Shown here: positions 18,356-25,515 of the stretch, in pieces
Numbering within the stretch: the stretch's first letter is position 1
Layout of the letters: each line of letters starts with the position of its first letter
Source: Sphingobacterium sp. R2
GTDB taxonomy: Bacteria; Bacteroidota; Bacteroidia; Sphingobacteriales; Sphingobacteriaceae
DNA: 64,000 nucleotides
Direction: 5' to 3'
Assembly: GCF_040760075.1 (NCBI RefSeq)
Contig: NZ_CP142884.1
Coordinates: forward strand, 3,720,001 to 3,784,000
The notes under the pieces: model-generated
The model's database searches: none
What the model saw: only the letters and a program-made list of their open reading frames with translations
Told to the model about the DNA's origin: nothing
Made by a program: the position numbers and the translations under genes

Positions 18356-18769
18356 AATTTTTGATTTGTTTTTTCCAGTAGAACATCATTCGCATACGTA
18401 TAGTTTGTTTTGATAAATTATTTTAGATCGATTTAAGTGTTCAGTTTATGATACGGTTGGCACATTCTTTTTTCTAAACTAAATCGTTAAGATGTATTGT
18501 CAACGTATTTCTAACATTTTAATAGTATATAAATACCTTATTATCTTTTTTTAATCGTGCTCATTTTTTGATTGCCATTTAAATTATATGGAATATATGT
18601 GTTGAAGCTTGCTAATTAGGCTTAGAAGAGTTGGAAAACGTATTTCTACTCGGAGCAATGTGATTTCTCGTTCAAGCAAAAAAGGGTTTAAAGTGTAGCA
18701 CTCTTCTTGTTACCCTAAGCTTGTAAAACCATTTTAAACAATCAGTTGAACAAAGAAAGAGGATAAGTT
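18356..18769. other. Divergent intergenic region, no gene seen
   Basis: This 414-bp AT-rich stretch separates the small membrane protein (minus) from the sigma factor (plus). It must contain both promoters. I see no repeat, RNA gene or convincing promoter pair. Confidence 0.4.
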
Positions 18770-19270
18770 ATGAACAATTACAATTTAAACGTACTCATTA
18801 ACGAAAAAAGAAGTTTGCTTAATCATTTTGCTGCCAAGTTTACAGCTGATCCGGATGAAAAGGAAGATCTGATACAAGAGACATGGATTAGAGCATTGAA
18901 GTCAATAGATGAATTTGTACAACATCCAAAATTGATGAGCTGGTTATATGTCATTATGAAGCATACGTACATCAATAAGTATCGAAAAGCAAAACGAATT
19001 ACTGAAATTCAAGATCAGTACGTCGTTTTAGAAAGTACAAATACAACTGAACATAATAAAGGAATAAATAAATTCATGGCTGAAGATATTGAAAAAGCGA
19101 TGACGAGCTTAACTTCAGATAATTATGAAATTTTCCGCCTGTTTTTGGACGGTTATAAATATCACGAAATCGCATCGTATTTTGATATGCCAGAAGGTAC
19201 TGTTAAAACTAGAATACACATGGTGCGTAAAAAACTCCAAAAACAGCTTAAAGTGTATAGGATGAACTAG
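18770..19270 (+). CDS. RNA polymerase sigma factor (ECF-like sigma-70), second copy
   Basis: The 166-aa protein is a clear paralogue of the sigma factor at 4202-4696. Both share EKRxLLxxFAxxFTxDP, then DLIQETWIRALKSIDEF and SWLYVIMKHTYINKYRK in region 2, and YEIFRLFLDGYKYHEIASYF with MPEGTVKTRIHMVRKKLQK in region 4. Several recognition-helix positions are the same, so the two may read similar -35 elements. No anti-sigma or FecR-like gene is adjacent, so it is not an iron-starvation type operon. Regulation is unknown. Confidence 0.88.
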   Translation: MNNYNLNVLINEKRSLLNHFAAKFTADPDEKEDLIQETWIRALKSIDEFVQHPKLMSWLYVIMKHTYINKYRKAKRITEIQDQYVVLESTNTTEHNKGINKFMAEDIEKAMTSLTSDNYEIFRLFLDGYKYHEIASYFDMPEGTVKTRIHMVRKKLQKQLKVYRMN

Positions 19271-19285
19271 CAGTCCCCAGTAGAT

Positions 19286-19324
19286 TACATATCAGCGAGT
19301 CAATACCTGATTTGCTGATATGTA
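19286..19324. repeat. 11-bp inverted repeat after the sigma factor gene
   Basis: TACATATCAGC at 19286-19296 is reversed at 19314-19324 with a 17-nt loop. It starts 16 bp after the sigma-factor stop. It lacks a T tract, so it may be a weak terminator or an mRNA 3' stabiliser. The rest of 19325-19563 holds nothing I can identify. Confidence 0.45.
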
Positions 19325-19563
19325 TTACTGAAAAACTACATACTTTCTAGATCAACCAACACAATGCTCACAGATCCAATGGTCTTTGATACTATTGCTC
19401 TAATCTTTCTACCGATTAAACGGATGTAGAGTTTTTAAAAGGTCTAAATTCAAGTATAATAACCTCCCTTAATTCACAGTGTTACGGACGCCTTAATGGC
19501 CTTAACCGGTCGAAAGGTATGTTGAAAAGTGCTAACCAAATGATACCCTTTCCAGAATTAATA

Positions 19564-19794
19564 TTAATCATTTTCCGTAGAAGCAAATGAAAATTTAACC
19601 GACTTTTGAGGATAAGCCTCCATGCTTTTGCGGCTTGTGTTTTTAATGATGGTTTTTAGGCTAACACGGTCACCCAATTTATAGTAAGTTTCTACGGTCT
19701 GATAATCCAGTAGGTAAGGGCCGCAAAAATAGTTTCCATTGTCATCTTTCTCTATAACTCCTTGATAAAGCCCTTCTTTAGTCTCTTTTGGCAT
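19564..19794 (-). CDS. Small hypothetical protein
   Basis: I chose the ATG at 19794, giving 76 aa, because the product then starts with a normal soluble N-terminus (MPKETKEGLYQGVIEKDDNG); a longer frame from 19845 adds a Cys-containing tail with no conservation signal I can judge. The protein is small and basic, probably a beta-rich single domain (GNYFCGPYLLDYQTVETYY, LGDRVSLKTIIKN). I do not recognise a family. It is alone on the minus strand. Confidence 0.55.
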   Translation of the reverse strand: MPKETKEGLYQGVIEKDDNGNYFCGPYLLDYQTVETYYKLGDRVSLKTIIKNTSRKSMEAYPQKSVKFSFASTEND

Positions 19795-20080
19795 ATTTAT
19801 TTGATTTGAATCACAAAGGTAGCAAGAGTATTTGAAGAATATCATAGGAAAAATAAAATTAGATTATATTAGGGGAAAAGAGTGTCATTTCCTTGATTGT
19901 TTCCACAGAAATCGTCATCATCGAGTTCTAAATCCAAAGAAAGAAATGTAGTGCGGTTAGAGAGTGATTTCGTCTAAATGAGTCCATTAGAAACAGAAAA
20001 TATAGCATTGTTTTTCTCGTTAGATTTCTATAAATTCACCACATAAAAATAAAAGAACGAATCAGAATAAACCAAAAATA

Positions 20081-20860
20081 ATGAACGAGTTAGAAAGTTA
20101 TTTCCGGAATAATGATGCAAAATTGATTAATAAATGGATGCATTATTTCGATATATACGACAGACATTTTAGTCGTTTTAAAGGCAAAGATATCGTCGTT
20201 TTAGAAGTGGGGGTTTTTCAGGGAGGAAGCCTTCAGATGTGGAAAAACTACTTTGGTGATCGCGCGAAAATATACGGTATTGACATCAACCCGCATTGTA
20301 AGGAGCTCGAAGAACAGAATGTGGAGATATTTATTGGCTCACAGTCTGACCGAAAATTCCTGCGTCAGGTAAAAGAATCTATTCCACCGATTGATATTTT
20401 AATCGATGATGGCGGCCATACCATGAAACAGCAGATTGTGACTTTTGAAGAACTTTTTGATCATGTAAAAGATACTGGAGTTTATCTGTGCGAAGATCTG
20501 CACACATCTTATCAAGTGTTTTATGGTGGGGGACATAAAAGGAATGGAACTTTTATTGAATATAGTAAGAATTTCATCGATTACATCAACGCCTACCATT
20601 CGGAGCAACGTGGGTTGAAAGTAAACGGATTTACACGTTCGGTAAGCTCGCTCCACTATTACGACAGTATTTTAGTTGTGGAGAAGAACCGAAGAGATGA
20701 TGCGCCAATACATATGAAAACAGGAAAGGCAACAGTAAAGGATTTCAATGCAGCACCCACAGGAATTGATGGGTTAAAATGGAAAGTTAAAAAGCCTGCC
20801 TTGACGATGATCAATAAGTTGCTGCGTTTTTTTCGTATAGGTGGCTTTATGTGGCGCTAG
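20081..20860 (+). CDS. Class I SAM-dependent methyltransferase (CmcI/Methyltransf_24-like)
   Basis: The 259-aa protein has the Rossmann-type methyltransferase core: motif I VVLEVGVFQGGSLQMW (about 40-55), the acidic SAM-ribose-binding residue in YGIDINPHC, and the post-II segment IDILIDDGGHT with a DDGGH metal-type motif seen in CmcI and sugar O-methyltransferases. A later LCEDLHTSY segment also matches that group. Likely substrates are a sugar hydroxyl in a glycan or a small metabolite; which one cannot be told. It is monocistronic and ends just before the tRNA-His terminator on the opposite strand. Confidence 0.83.
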   Translation: MNELESYFRNNDAKLINKWMHYFDIYDRHFSRFKGKDIVVLEVGVFQGGSLQMWKNYFGDRAKIYGIDINPHCKELEEQNVEIFIGSQSDRKFLRQVKESIPPIDILIDDGGHTMKQQIVTFEELFDHVKDTGVYLCEDLHTSYQVFYGGGHKRNGTFIEYSKNFIDYINAYHSEQRGLKVNGFTRSVSSLHYYDSILVVEKNRRDDAPIHMKTGKATVKDFNAAPTGIDGLKWKVKKPALTMINKLLRFFRIGGFMWR

Positions 20861-20873
20861 GAATGTAAAAGAC

Positions 20874-20906
20874 AAAAAAAAGCGGATCAATTGATATTGA
20901 TCCGCC
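20874..20906 (-). terminator. Terminator of tRNA-His copy 1
   Basis: A 9-bp stem (20882-20890 with 20897-20905), 6-nt loop, is followed on the minus strand by seven T residues. It starts 6 nt beyond the tRNA 3' end and also faces the methyltransferase gene. Confidence 0.85.
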
Positions 20907-20911
20907 TTCAG

Positions 20912-20986
20912 GGTAAGTAATCGGGCTCGAACCGACGACCCCTAGAACCACAATCTAGTGCTCTAACCAACTGAGCTATACCTACC
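20912..20986 (-). tRNA. tRNA-His (GTG), copy 1
   Basis: Read on the minus strand, all arms fold. The acceptor stem carries the extra G-1 paired with C73, the hallmark of tRNA-His. The D stem is GCTC/GAGC. The anticodon stem CTAGA/TCTAG encloses loop TTGTGGT with anticodon GTG. The T arm has loop TTCGAGC. CCA is not encoded. The gene is identical to the copy at 53011-53085. Confidence 0.97.
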
Positions 20987-21001
20987 GTGATTTTGATGTC
21001 A

Positions 21002-21033
21002 CAAAAGTAGTATTATACCTGATATTTTCCAAA
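21002..21033 (-). promoter_or_regulatory. Promoter of tRNA-His copy 1
   Basis: On the minus strand TTTG (21030-21033) is followed after exactly 20 bp by TACTTTTG (21002-21009). This matches the Bacteroidota housekeeping promoter TTTG-N19-21-TAnnTTTG. It lies 15 bp before the tRNA 5' end. The second copy has the same elements and spacing. Confidence 0.85.
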
Positions 21034-21186
21034 TGTTTTTTAAACTTTTTAATTAAACAATTGTCTATCAAAAGATAGAATTTTTATTTTTACCAAGTTG
21101 GCGAATTTTACATTAGTATTTGGATAATATTTCGAGGTTAATTGGATAAATAGGCAACTTGGTCTTTAATTTGTACAGTATAATTT

Positions 21187-21747
21187 ATGGGAAAATTTTT
21201 AAAATTTTTAATTGTCGTAGCCATTTTGGTAGTGGGCGGTTGGTTTATCTACAATAAATACAATAGCGGTCCGTTAGTGGAAAGTAAGCATCAGTTGTTA
21301 GTGGATCGTATTGAGGCTATGGGGAAATTAGAATTGGTGAAATATCGTTATAGTGATGTTGTAGAACATAAGAATGTCAATACATTTTTACCTGATGCAA
21401 GTGTATTATTAATTGTCAAAGCGGATGCAGTAGGGTGTGTAAATCTGACGAAACTTACCCCGGAAGATATTGAAGTGATTGGGGATTCAGTCGCTATCAG
21501 GTTACCGGCTCCTGAAATTTGCTATATTAAGATCGACCATGAAGCGTCCAAGGTATATGATACTAAAATGGCCTTTATGAGAGAAGCCGAACTTGTAGAT
21601 GAAGCGTATAAAGCTGCAGAAAAGGCAGTTGCAGATGATGTTAAAAAATCAGATATTCTTCAGCAAACCAAAGCGAACGCCAATACGGTTTTTAAACCAC
21701 TTCTGCAGGGCTTGGGATTCACGAAAATCAATTTGACTTTCAAATAA
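21187..21747 (+). CDS. DUF4230 membrane-anchored protein
   Basis: The 186-aa product has one N-terminal transmembrane helix (FLKFLIVVAILVVGGWFIY, about 4-22) with the rest outside the cytoplasm. The body matches the DUF4230 pattern: MGKLELVKYRYSDVVEHK, then DASVLLIVKADAVGCVNLTKL, the strand EDIEVIGDSVAIRLPAPEI, and a C-terminal helical part. The molecular function of DUF4230 is not known. It is monocistronic, with a hairpin just downstream. Confidence 0.8.
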   Translation: MGKFLKFLIVVAILVVGGWFIYNKYNSGPLVESKHQLLVDRIEAMGKLELVKYRYSDVVEHKNVNTFLPDASVLLIVKADAVGCVNLTKLTPEDIEVIGDSVAIRLPAPEICYIKIDHEASKVYDTKMAFMREAELVDEAYKAAEKAVADDVKKSDILQQTKANANTVFKPLLQGLGFTKINLTFK

Positions 21748-21757
21748 CTTTAAATAG

Positions 21758-21791
21758 GAGAGCTAGAAGATGTTATGATGCTCTAGCTCTC
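21758..21791 (+). terminator. Hairpin after the DUF4230 gene
   Basis: A perfect 10-bp stem (GAGAGCTAGA at 21758-21767 with 21782-21791) starts 10 bp after the stop codon. There is no T tract, so intrinsic termination is uncertain. Confidence 0.5.
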
Positions 21792-21883
21792 GCTAATGAA
21801 TTGATTACATGTTCTTCGAATAAAAGAGAATTGACGGTTATCCAAATTCTATTGGAATAACTGTAGCAAATTCTCGCACGCTA

Positions 21884-22099
21884 TTACCGCGTCGTCGATG
21901 TGTCTGGCTGAGGTGTCGGCGGTATTTCTCCTCTAGATTGTGCAGAATTAGTGTCACGATATTGTATTGTTGTAGTATCATTTGGGACAGAGTCCCGCAT
22001 TAGCTCTTTTGATTTCTCATCATCGGTCTTCGCGCTGTTACATCCGAAAGCGGCAAAACAAACCAGCCCAACGGTAATTAATTTTGTTAGATTTTTCAT
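21884..22099 (-). CDS. Small lipoprotein
   Basis: The 71-aa product is a lipoprotein precursor with lipobox AAFGC and lipidated Cys20. The mature part (about 50 aa) is polar and disordered, rich in Asp, Ser, Thr and Pro (PPTPQPDTSTT at the end). Such short lipoproteins are abundant in Sphingobacteriaceae; no function is known. An inverted GTATGC/GCATAC pair with a 4-nt spacer lies about 25 bp upstream of the start and may be an operator. Confidence 0.65.
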   Translation of the reverse strand: MKNLTKLITVGLVCFAAFGCNSAKTDDEKSKELMRDSVPNDTTTIQYRDTNSAQSRGEIPPTPQPDTSTTR

Positions 22100-22360
22100 A
22101 TTTACTTTATTATTTAATCATTGTATGCAGTCGCATACGCTCAACTGGAGAACAACGTTCAAATTGAAAGTGTTTCGAATTTAATTTATCTATTGTTACA
22201 GGAATGAGGTTTGTTCTTATTTTTTGTTGAAAAAATAGAATTCTAAAGAACTTTATAAAGTTGAAGGCTGTTCATTTATGCATACCTTAAACAAACCTGG
22301 TTCTGAATATGGCATTAATAGATAATATTATATAGTTATAAAATAATAAACGAAAAAGAC

Positions 22361-22564
22361 ATGGCAACAAAAAACGAAAATCGTGTAGTCGGAACAGAGA
22401 TGGAGAAGAAAAAAAAAGTTAAACTAGGTGTGAATGGCGAAGTCATTCGGGCTGTAAATGATAAGGATGAAGGCGATGCAGAGGCTGGGGTAGACCCGCA
22501 GGTCGATCAACTTAACGATATGCCGAATGATCCTACAGATAGGCCTAAGGAAAGTAAGAAGTAA
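22361..22564 (+). CDS. Small charged hypothetical protein
   Basis: The 67-aa protein is highly charged, with a basic first third (MEKKKKVKLGVNGEV) and an acidic, disordered rest (NDKDEGDAEAGVD). No hydrophobic segment or known domain is visible. It has a strong terminator immediately after the stop, which argues that it is a real transcribed gene. Composition resembles small stress-associated proteins of this group, but I cannot assign a family. Confidence 0.6.
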   Translation: MATKNENRVVGTEMEKKKKVKLGVNGEVIRAVNDKDEGDAEAGVDPQVDQLNDMPNDPTDRPKESKK

Positions 22565-22596
22565 AAGAGACCCGCAATTCAGCGGGTCTCTTTTAT
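22563..22596 (+). terminator. Rho-independent terminator
   Basis: A perfect 13-bp stem (22563-22575 with 22582-22594) with a 6-nt loop overlaps the stop codon of the small charged protein and runs into T residues. Confidence 0.88.
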
Positions 22597-22768
22597 CATC
22601 CACGCTATTCATTTATAATAACGCTATTTTTTTTCATGTTTATTAACAGCATTCGTACCACCTGAACTTTTTGTCGTATTCATGATATATGTGTTTATTT
22701 TTACTTATACATTGAACATGTTGCAGCATATAATGGTTGACTGTTTAAGTACCTATGGAATCGTTCTA

Positions 22769-23323
22769 TTACGCTTTATTCTTTCTATCCTTAGCGAATT
22801 CTTTAATAATCGATTTATTGAAGACCGGCAGATCATCTGGTGTGCGACTCGTGATGAGTTTATCATCGACTACCACCTCGCTGTCCTCCCATAAGGCGCC
22901 TGCATTAATAAGGTCCATTTGAATAGCTGCAACAGAGGTAATCTTTTTATCACGCACCAAATCTGCATTAATCAACAATTGAGGACCGTGGCAAATTGCT
23001 GCAATCGGTTTGTCCCGTTCCCAAAACGCGTTGATCAATGCAATAGCAGTTTTATTCGTCCTCAATTTATCAGGACTTATCACTCCTCCTGGAAGAAGTA
23101 AAGCATCGTATCGATCCTCCTCTGCTTCTTGGAGAGCAACATCGACTGGATAATCATTTGACCATTCATCTCCACTTTTTGCTCTAACTTTTCCATCAGC
23201 AGGCGATATGATATCCGTCTTTGCGCCCGCATTTTCCAGTGCTTCTTTAGGGCTTGTTAATTCAACTTCTTCAAAACCATCCGCAACCAATATAGCGATC
23301 CGTTTATTCTTTAAATTTTCCAT
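22769..23323 (-). CDS. DJ-1/PfpI family protein (YhbO/PfpI-like)
   Basis: The 184-aa protein has the full DJ-1/PfpI fold: acidic Glu18 in ADGFEEVEL, oxyanion-loop LLLPGGV, and nucleophile Cys111 in AAICHGPQ with the adjacent His112. Members act as glyoxalases or deglycases, chaperones or peptidases in stress defence. This length and motif are closest to the PfpI/YhbO branch. It is cytoplasmic. It is on its own transcript near catalase and other stress genes. The exact reaction is not determined by sequence. Confidence 0.9.
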   Translation of the reverse strand: MENLKNKRIAILVADGFEEVELTSPKEALENAGAKTDIISPADGKVRAKSGDEWSNDYPVDVALQEAEEDRYDALLLPGGVISPDKLRTNKTAIALINAFWERDKPIAAICHGPQLLINADLVRDKKITSVAAIQMDLINAGALWEDSEVVVDDKLITSRTPDDLPVFNKSIIKEFAKDRKNKA

Positions 23324-23492
23324 GTAATTAAATTTTAATGATATCCTTTATTTACTGTTATATAACCGATTCAAATCGTCTAAAGTTTGAAATAAGATAA
23401 TTTAACGTGAACAATTAGGCTATTAGCTTCCTAAATTGCTTCATCAAATCCGAACCATCAATCTGAAAGTAACCAATGAATGATGTATCCCA

Positions 23493-24224
23493 TTAGATAT
23501 CGATAAGAGCATAAGCCCTATCGTTTCCGTGATGCGCTCTCAGTACAGGCACTGCTACGTTGTAAATCGGTATTCCAGTGGGCGATAGGGCTTCGAATTT
23601 TCCAGCATGTGCATGGCCGTGGAAGGCGGCGCTAACTTTACGACGTTGTAGTGGCTCCATTAAATGTGTAGAGCCTAAAAACGGATAGATTTGTTCGGGT
23701 TCTCCTGAAACAGTCTCTGCGATAGGTGCATAATGGAGCAAAGCGACTTTTTTTATAGTCGCATGTTCTTGCTCAAGCCGTGCCAACGCGCGGTCCAGCA
23801 GCAAAGACTCATTGACAGCTTCCTGAACAAAACTTTTCATGGCGTCTTCCCCAAACATTGAGAGCATGTAGCGGTCAAATCCACCACCAAAACCTTTCAC
23901 TCCTGCAAATCCAATGTTTTCGACTACAGTGGCTTCTCCATCAAGAACAATAATTTTATTGTCAATCAAAATCTGGCGAATCTGCTTATGTCGTCCTTTT
24001 TCATAATCGTGGTTACCTAATACCGCAAGCACCGGAATTTTTACGGACTGCAGTTCCGAGATAAGTAACTCAGCTTCTTCCTCATCGCCAGTGTCGGTTA
24101 AATCACCACATAATAGTAGCACTTTGGCTTTCTCTGAAATTTCTTCAAAAGCTATTTTCCATTTTCCCTGCTGACTCACATTCATATGTATATCGCCCAA
24201 GGCGGCTATCGTTGTTTTGTTCAT
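23493..24224 (-). CDS. Calcineurin-like metallophosphoesterase
   Basis: The 243-aa protein contains the metal-binding motifs of the superfamily in order: GDIHM (Asp11, His13), CGDLTD (Asp41), GNHDYEKG (Asn71, His72), LHYAP and GHAHAG. It hydrolyses phosphomono- or phosphodiesters using two metal ions. No signal peptide is present, so it acts in the cytoplasm. It starts 1 bp after the stop of the nucleotidyltransferase-fold gene, so the two are co-translated and may act on the same modification or substrate. The substrate is unknown. Confidence 0.85.
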   Translation of the reverse strand: MNKTTIAALGDIHMNVSQQGKWKIAFEEISEKAKVLLLCGDLTDTGDEEEAELLISELQSVKIPVLAVLGNHDYEKGRHKQIRQILIDNKIIVLDGEATVVENIGFAGVKGFGGGFDRYMLSMFGEDAMKSFVQEAVNESLLLDRALARLEQEHATIKKVALLHYAPIAETVSGEPEQIYPFLGSTHLMEPLQRRKVSAAFHGHAHAGKFEALSPTGIPIYNVAVPVLRAHHGNDRAYALIDI

Positions 24225-24225
24225 A

Positions 24226-24969
24226 TCAAACAGTTTTTATCGTATAAGATTTATAGTCCCAGTGTTTAATGTCGATCTCGTATTGTGTCTGATCAATTAG
24301 CGGTCCCAAGCATACTTTTTCAAGGCATGGAGGTAGGTTATACTGATCCGATGCGCGTAGGAGAAGCTCGTCAAATAGTCCTTTTGGGATAATGTCGCGA
24401 TAATCATGTGGATACGTAAATTGAAAAATCAGTATCTGTGCAAGCAACAGATGCCAGTGCTGATCCATTCGCACCAATAAATGATCCCAATCAAGTTTGT
24501 TTCCGTATTTTAAAAAAATGTGATTAATATCAGCACTATCGTGTCGCTCTCTATTCTGTACATACAGCTTACACCAGACCAACTCCTCTGCTGGTATATA
24601 GCGCACTTTGGTGTCAAAAAGAATTCCTTCTGGACCTCGATCAAACCAATCCTGCTGTACTGTACAATAGTGATTGACACTATCAAAAATGATGTCGATA
24701 AAATAAGGGTCTTTGTAGATCTTAGCCAGCCACCTAACATCGGTCAATTCCGTTTGATAGCCGTTTGCCGCAAAATGCTTAAGAATTTTAGGGTATTCAC
24801 TGCTTTTGCAAAATATATCGAGATCTTTTGTAGGCCTTATTATTCCCGTATAGTGGAACATTGCTAATGCTCCGCCTACCATGAATTGGCTATCACTCTG
24901 CTGTAAAAGTTGAAGGGTGTCCTGGAAGAAGTTAAGGCAATCTTCAGGTAAATTATCTAAATGAATCAT
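24226..24969 (-). CDS. Nucleotidyltransferase-fold protein
   Basis: The 247-aa protein has a DNA polymerase-beta-like nucleotidyltransferase core: FMVGGALAMFHYTG, then RPTKDLDIF with the metal-binding pair Asp49 and Asp51, and a third acidic residue in YFIDIIFDSV. This resembles the AbiEii/MNT class of nucleotidyltransferases, which attach nucleotides to proteins, RNA or small molecules. The C-terminal half is helical. It is first in a tight pair with a metallophosphoesterase. No HEPN or AbiEi partner is present, so a toxin-antitoxin role is only a possibility. Confidence 0.75.
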   Translation of the reverse strand: MIHLDNLPEDCLNFFQDTLQLLQQSDSQFMVGGALAMFHYTGIIRPTKDLDIFCKSSEYPKILKHFAANGYQTELTDVRWLAKIYKDPYFIDIIFDSVNHYCTVQQDWFDRGPEGILFDTKVRYIPAEELVWCKLYVQNRERHDSADINHIFLKYGNKLDWDHLLVRMDQHWHLLLAQILIFQFTYPHDYRDIIPKGLFDELLLRASDQYNLPPCLEKVCLGPLIDQTQYEIDIKHWDYKSYTIKTV

Positions 24970-25203
24970 GTAATCTGCTTTTTTTTATAAACAGCCAACT
25001 AAATCGAGTGGTTTGGCGACCAGTGTTTAAAGGGTATAAGGCACATCAGTAATAAGTAGAAGTACTCAATTTGAAAATCGCGACCGCTGAGATGCCGGCT
25101 GCATATGTTCTAGTTAAAGAGTATGTACACGAGATATTATTCGCGTGGATGATAACCACAACTTAATGAAACAGTAAAAGGTTAAACTATTAAATAGAAG
25201 ATA

Positions 25204-25437
25204 ATGGTAAAATACATGTATTTAGCAATTGTAATTGCAGCTGTGTCAACCGCATGCGGTGACGCTAACAAGCATAGCGAAGTAGAATATAAAACAGACA
25301 CAATAACCCAACAAAGTGGCCTTCCATTGGACAACATCCATCGAAGCCGATCGCAGGATAGGACCAAGGAAAATGAGCAAAGTAAGGAACAGGGAGTTCC
25401 GTTGGATAACTTACACAGAGACAAGCCCTCGGACTAG
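25204..25437 (+). CDS. Small lipoprotein with duplicated PLDN-HR motif
   Basis: The 77-aa product has a lipoprotein signal ending in VSTAC (Cys18). The mature, polar part carries an internal duplication: GLPLDNIHRSRSQDR and, about 26 residues later, GVPLDNLHRDKPSD. No family is recognised. It lies 78 bp upstream of the MscS-type channel gene on the same strand and may share its transcript. Confidence 0.6.
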   Translation: MVKYMYLAIVIAAVSTACGDANKHSEVEYKTDTITQQSGLPLDNIHRSRSQDRTKENEQSKEQGVPLDNLHRDKPSD

Positions 25438-25515
25438 AATTATCTCGACAATAATTTATACGGCGGCTCTGGGAACAAACCCAATTAAACCCATAATAAA
25501 AAAGAAATAAGGAGT

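Noticed and set aside
18770-19270. FecI-type iron-signalling operon
   Set aside because: There is no FecR anti-sigma gene or SusC/TonB receptor beside either sigma factor.
22624-22683. 19-codon minus-strand frame (MNTTKSSGGTNAVNKHEKK)
   Set aside because: It is polar and peptide-like, but too short to judge, with no promoter or terminator of its own.
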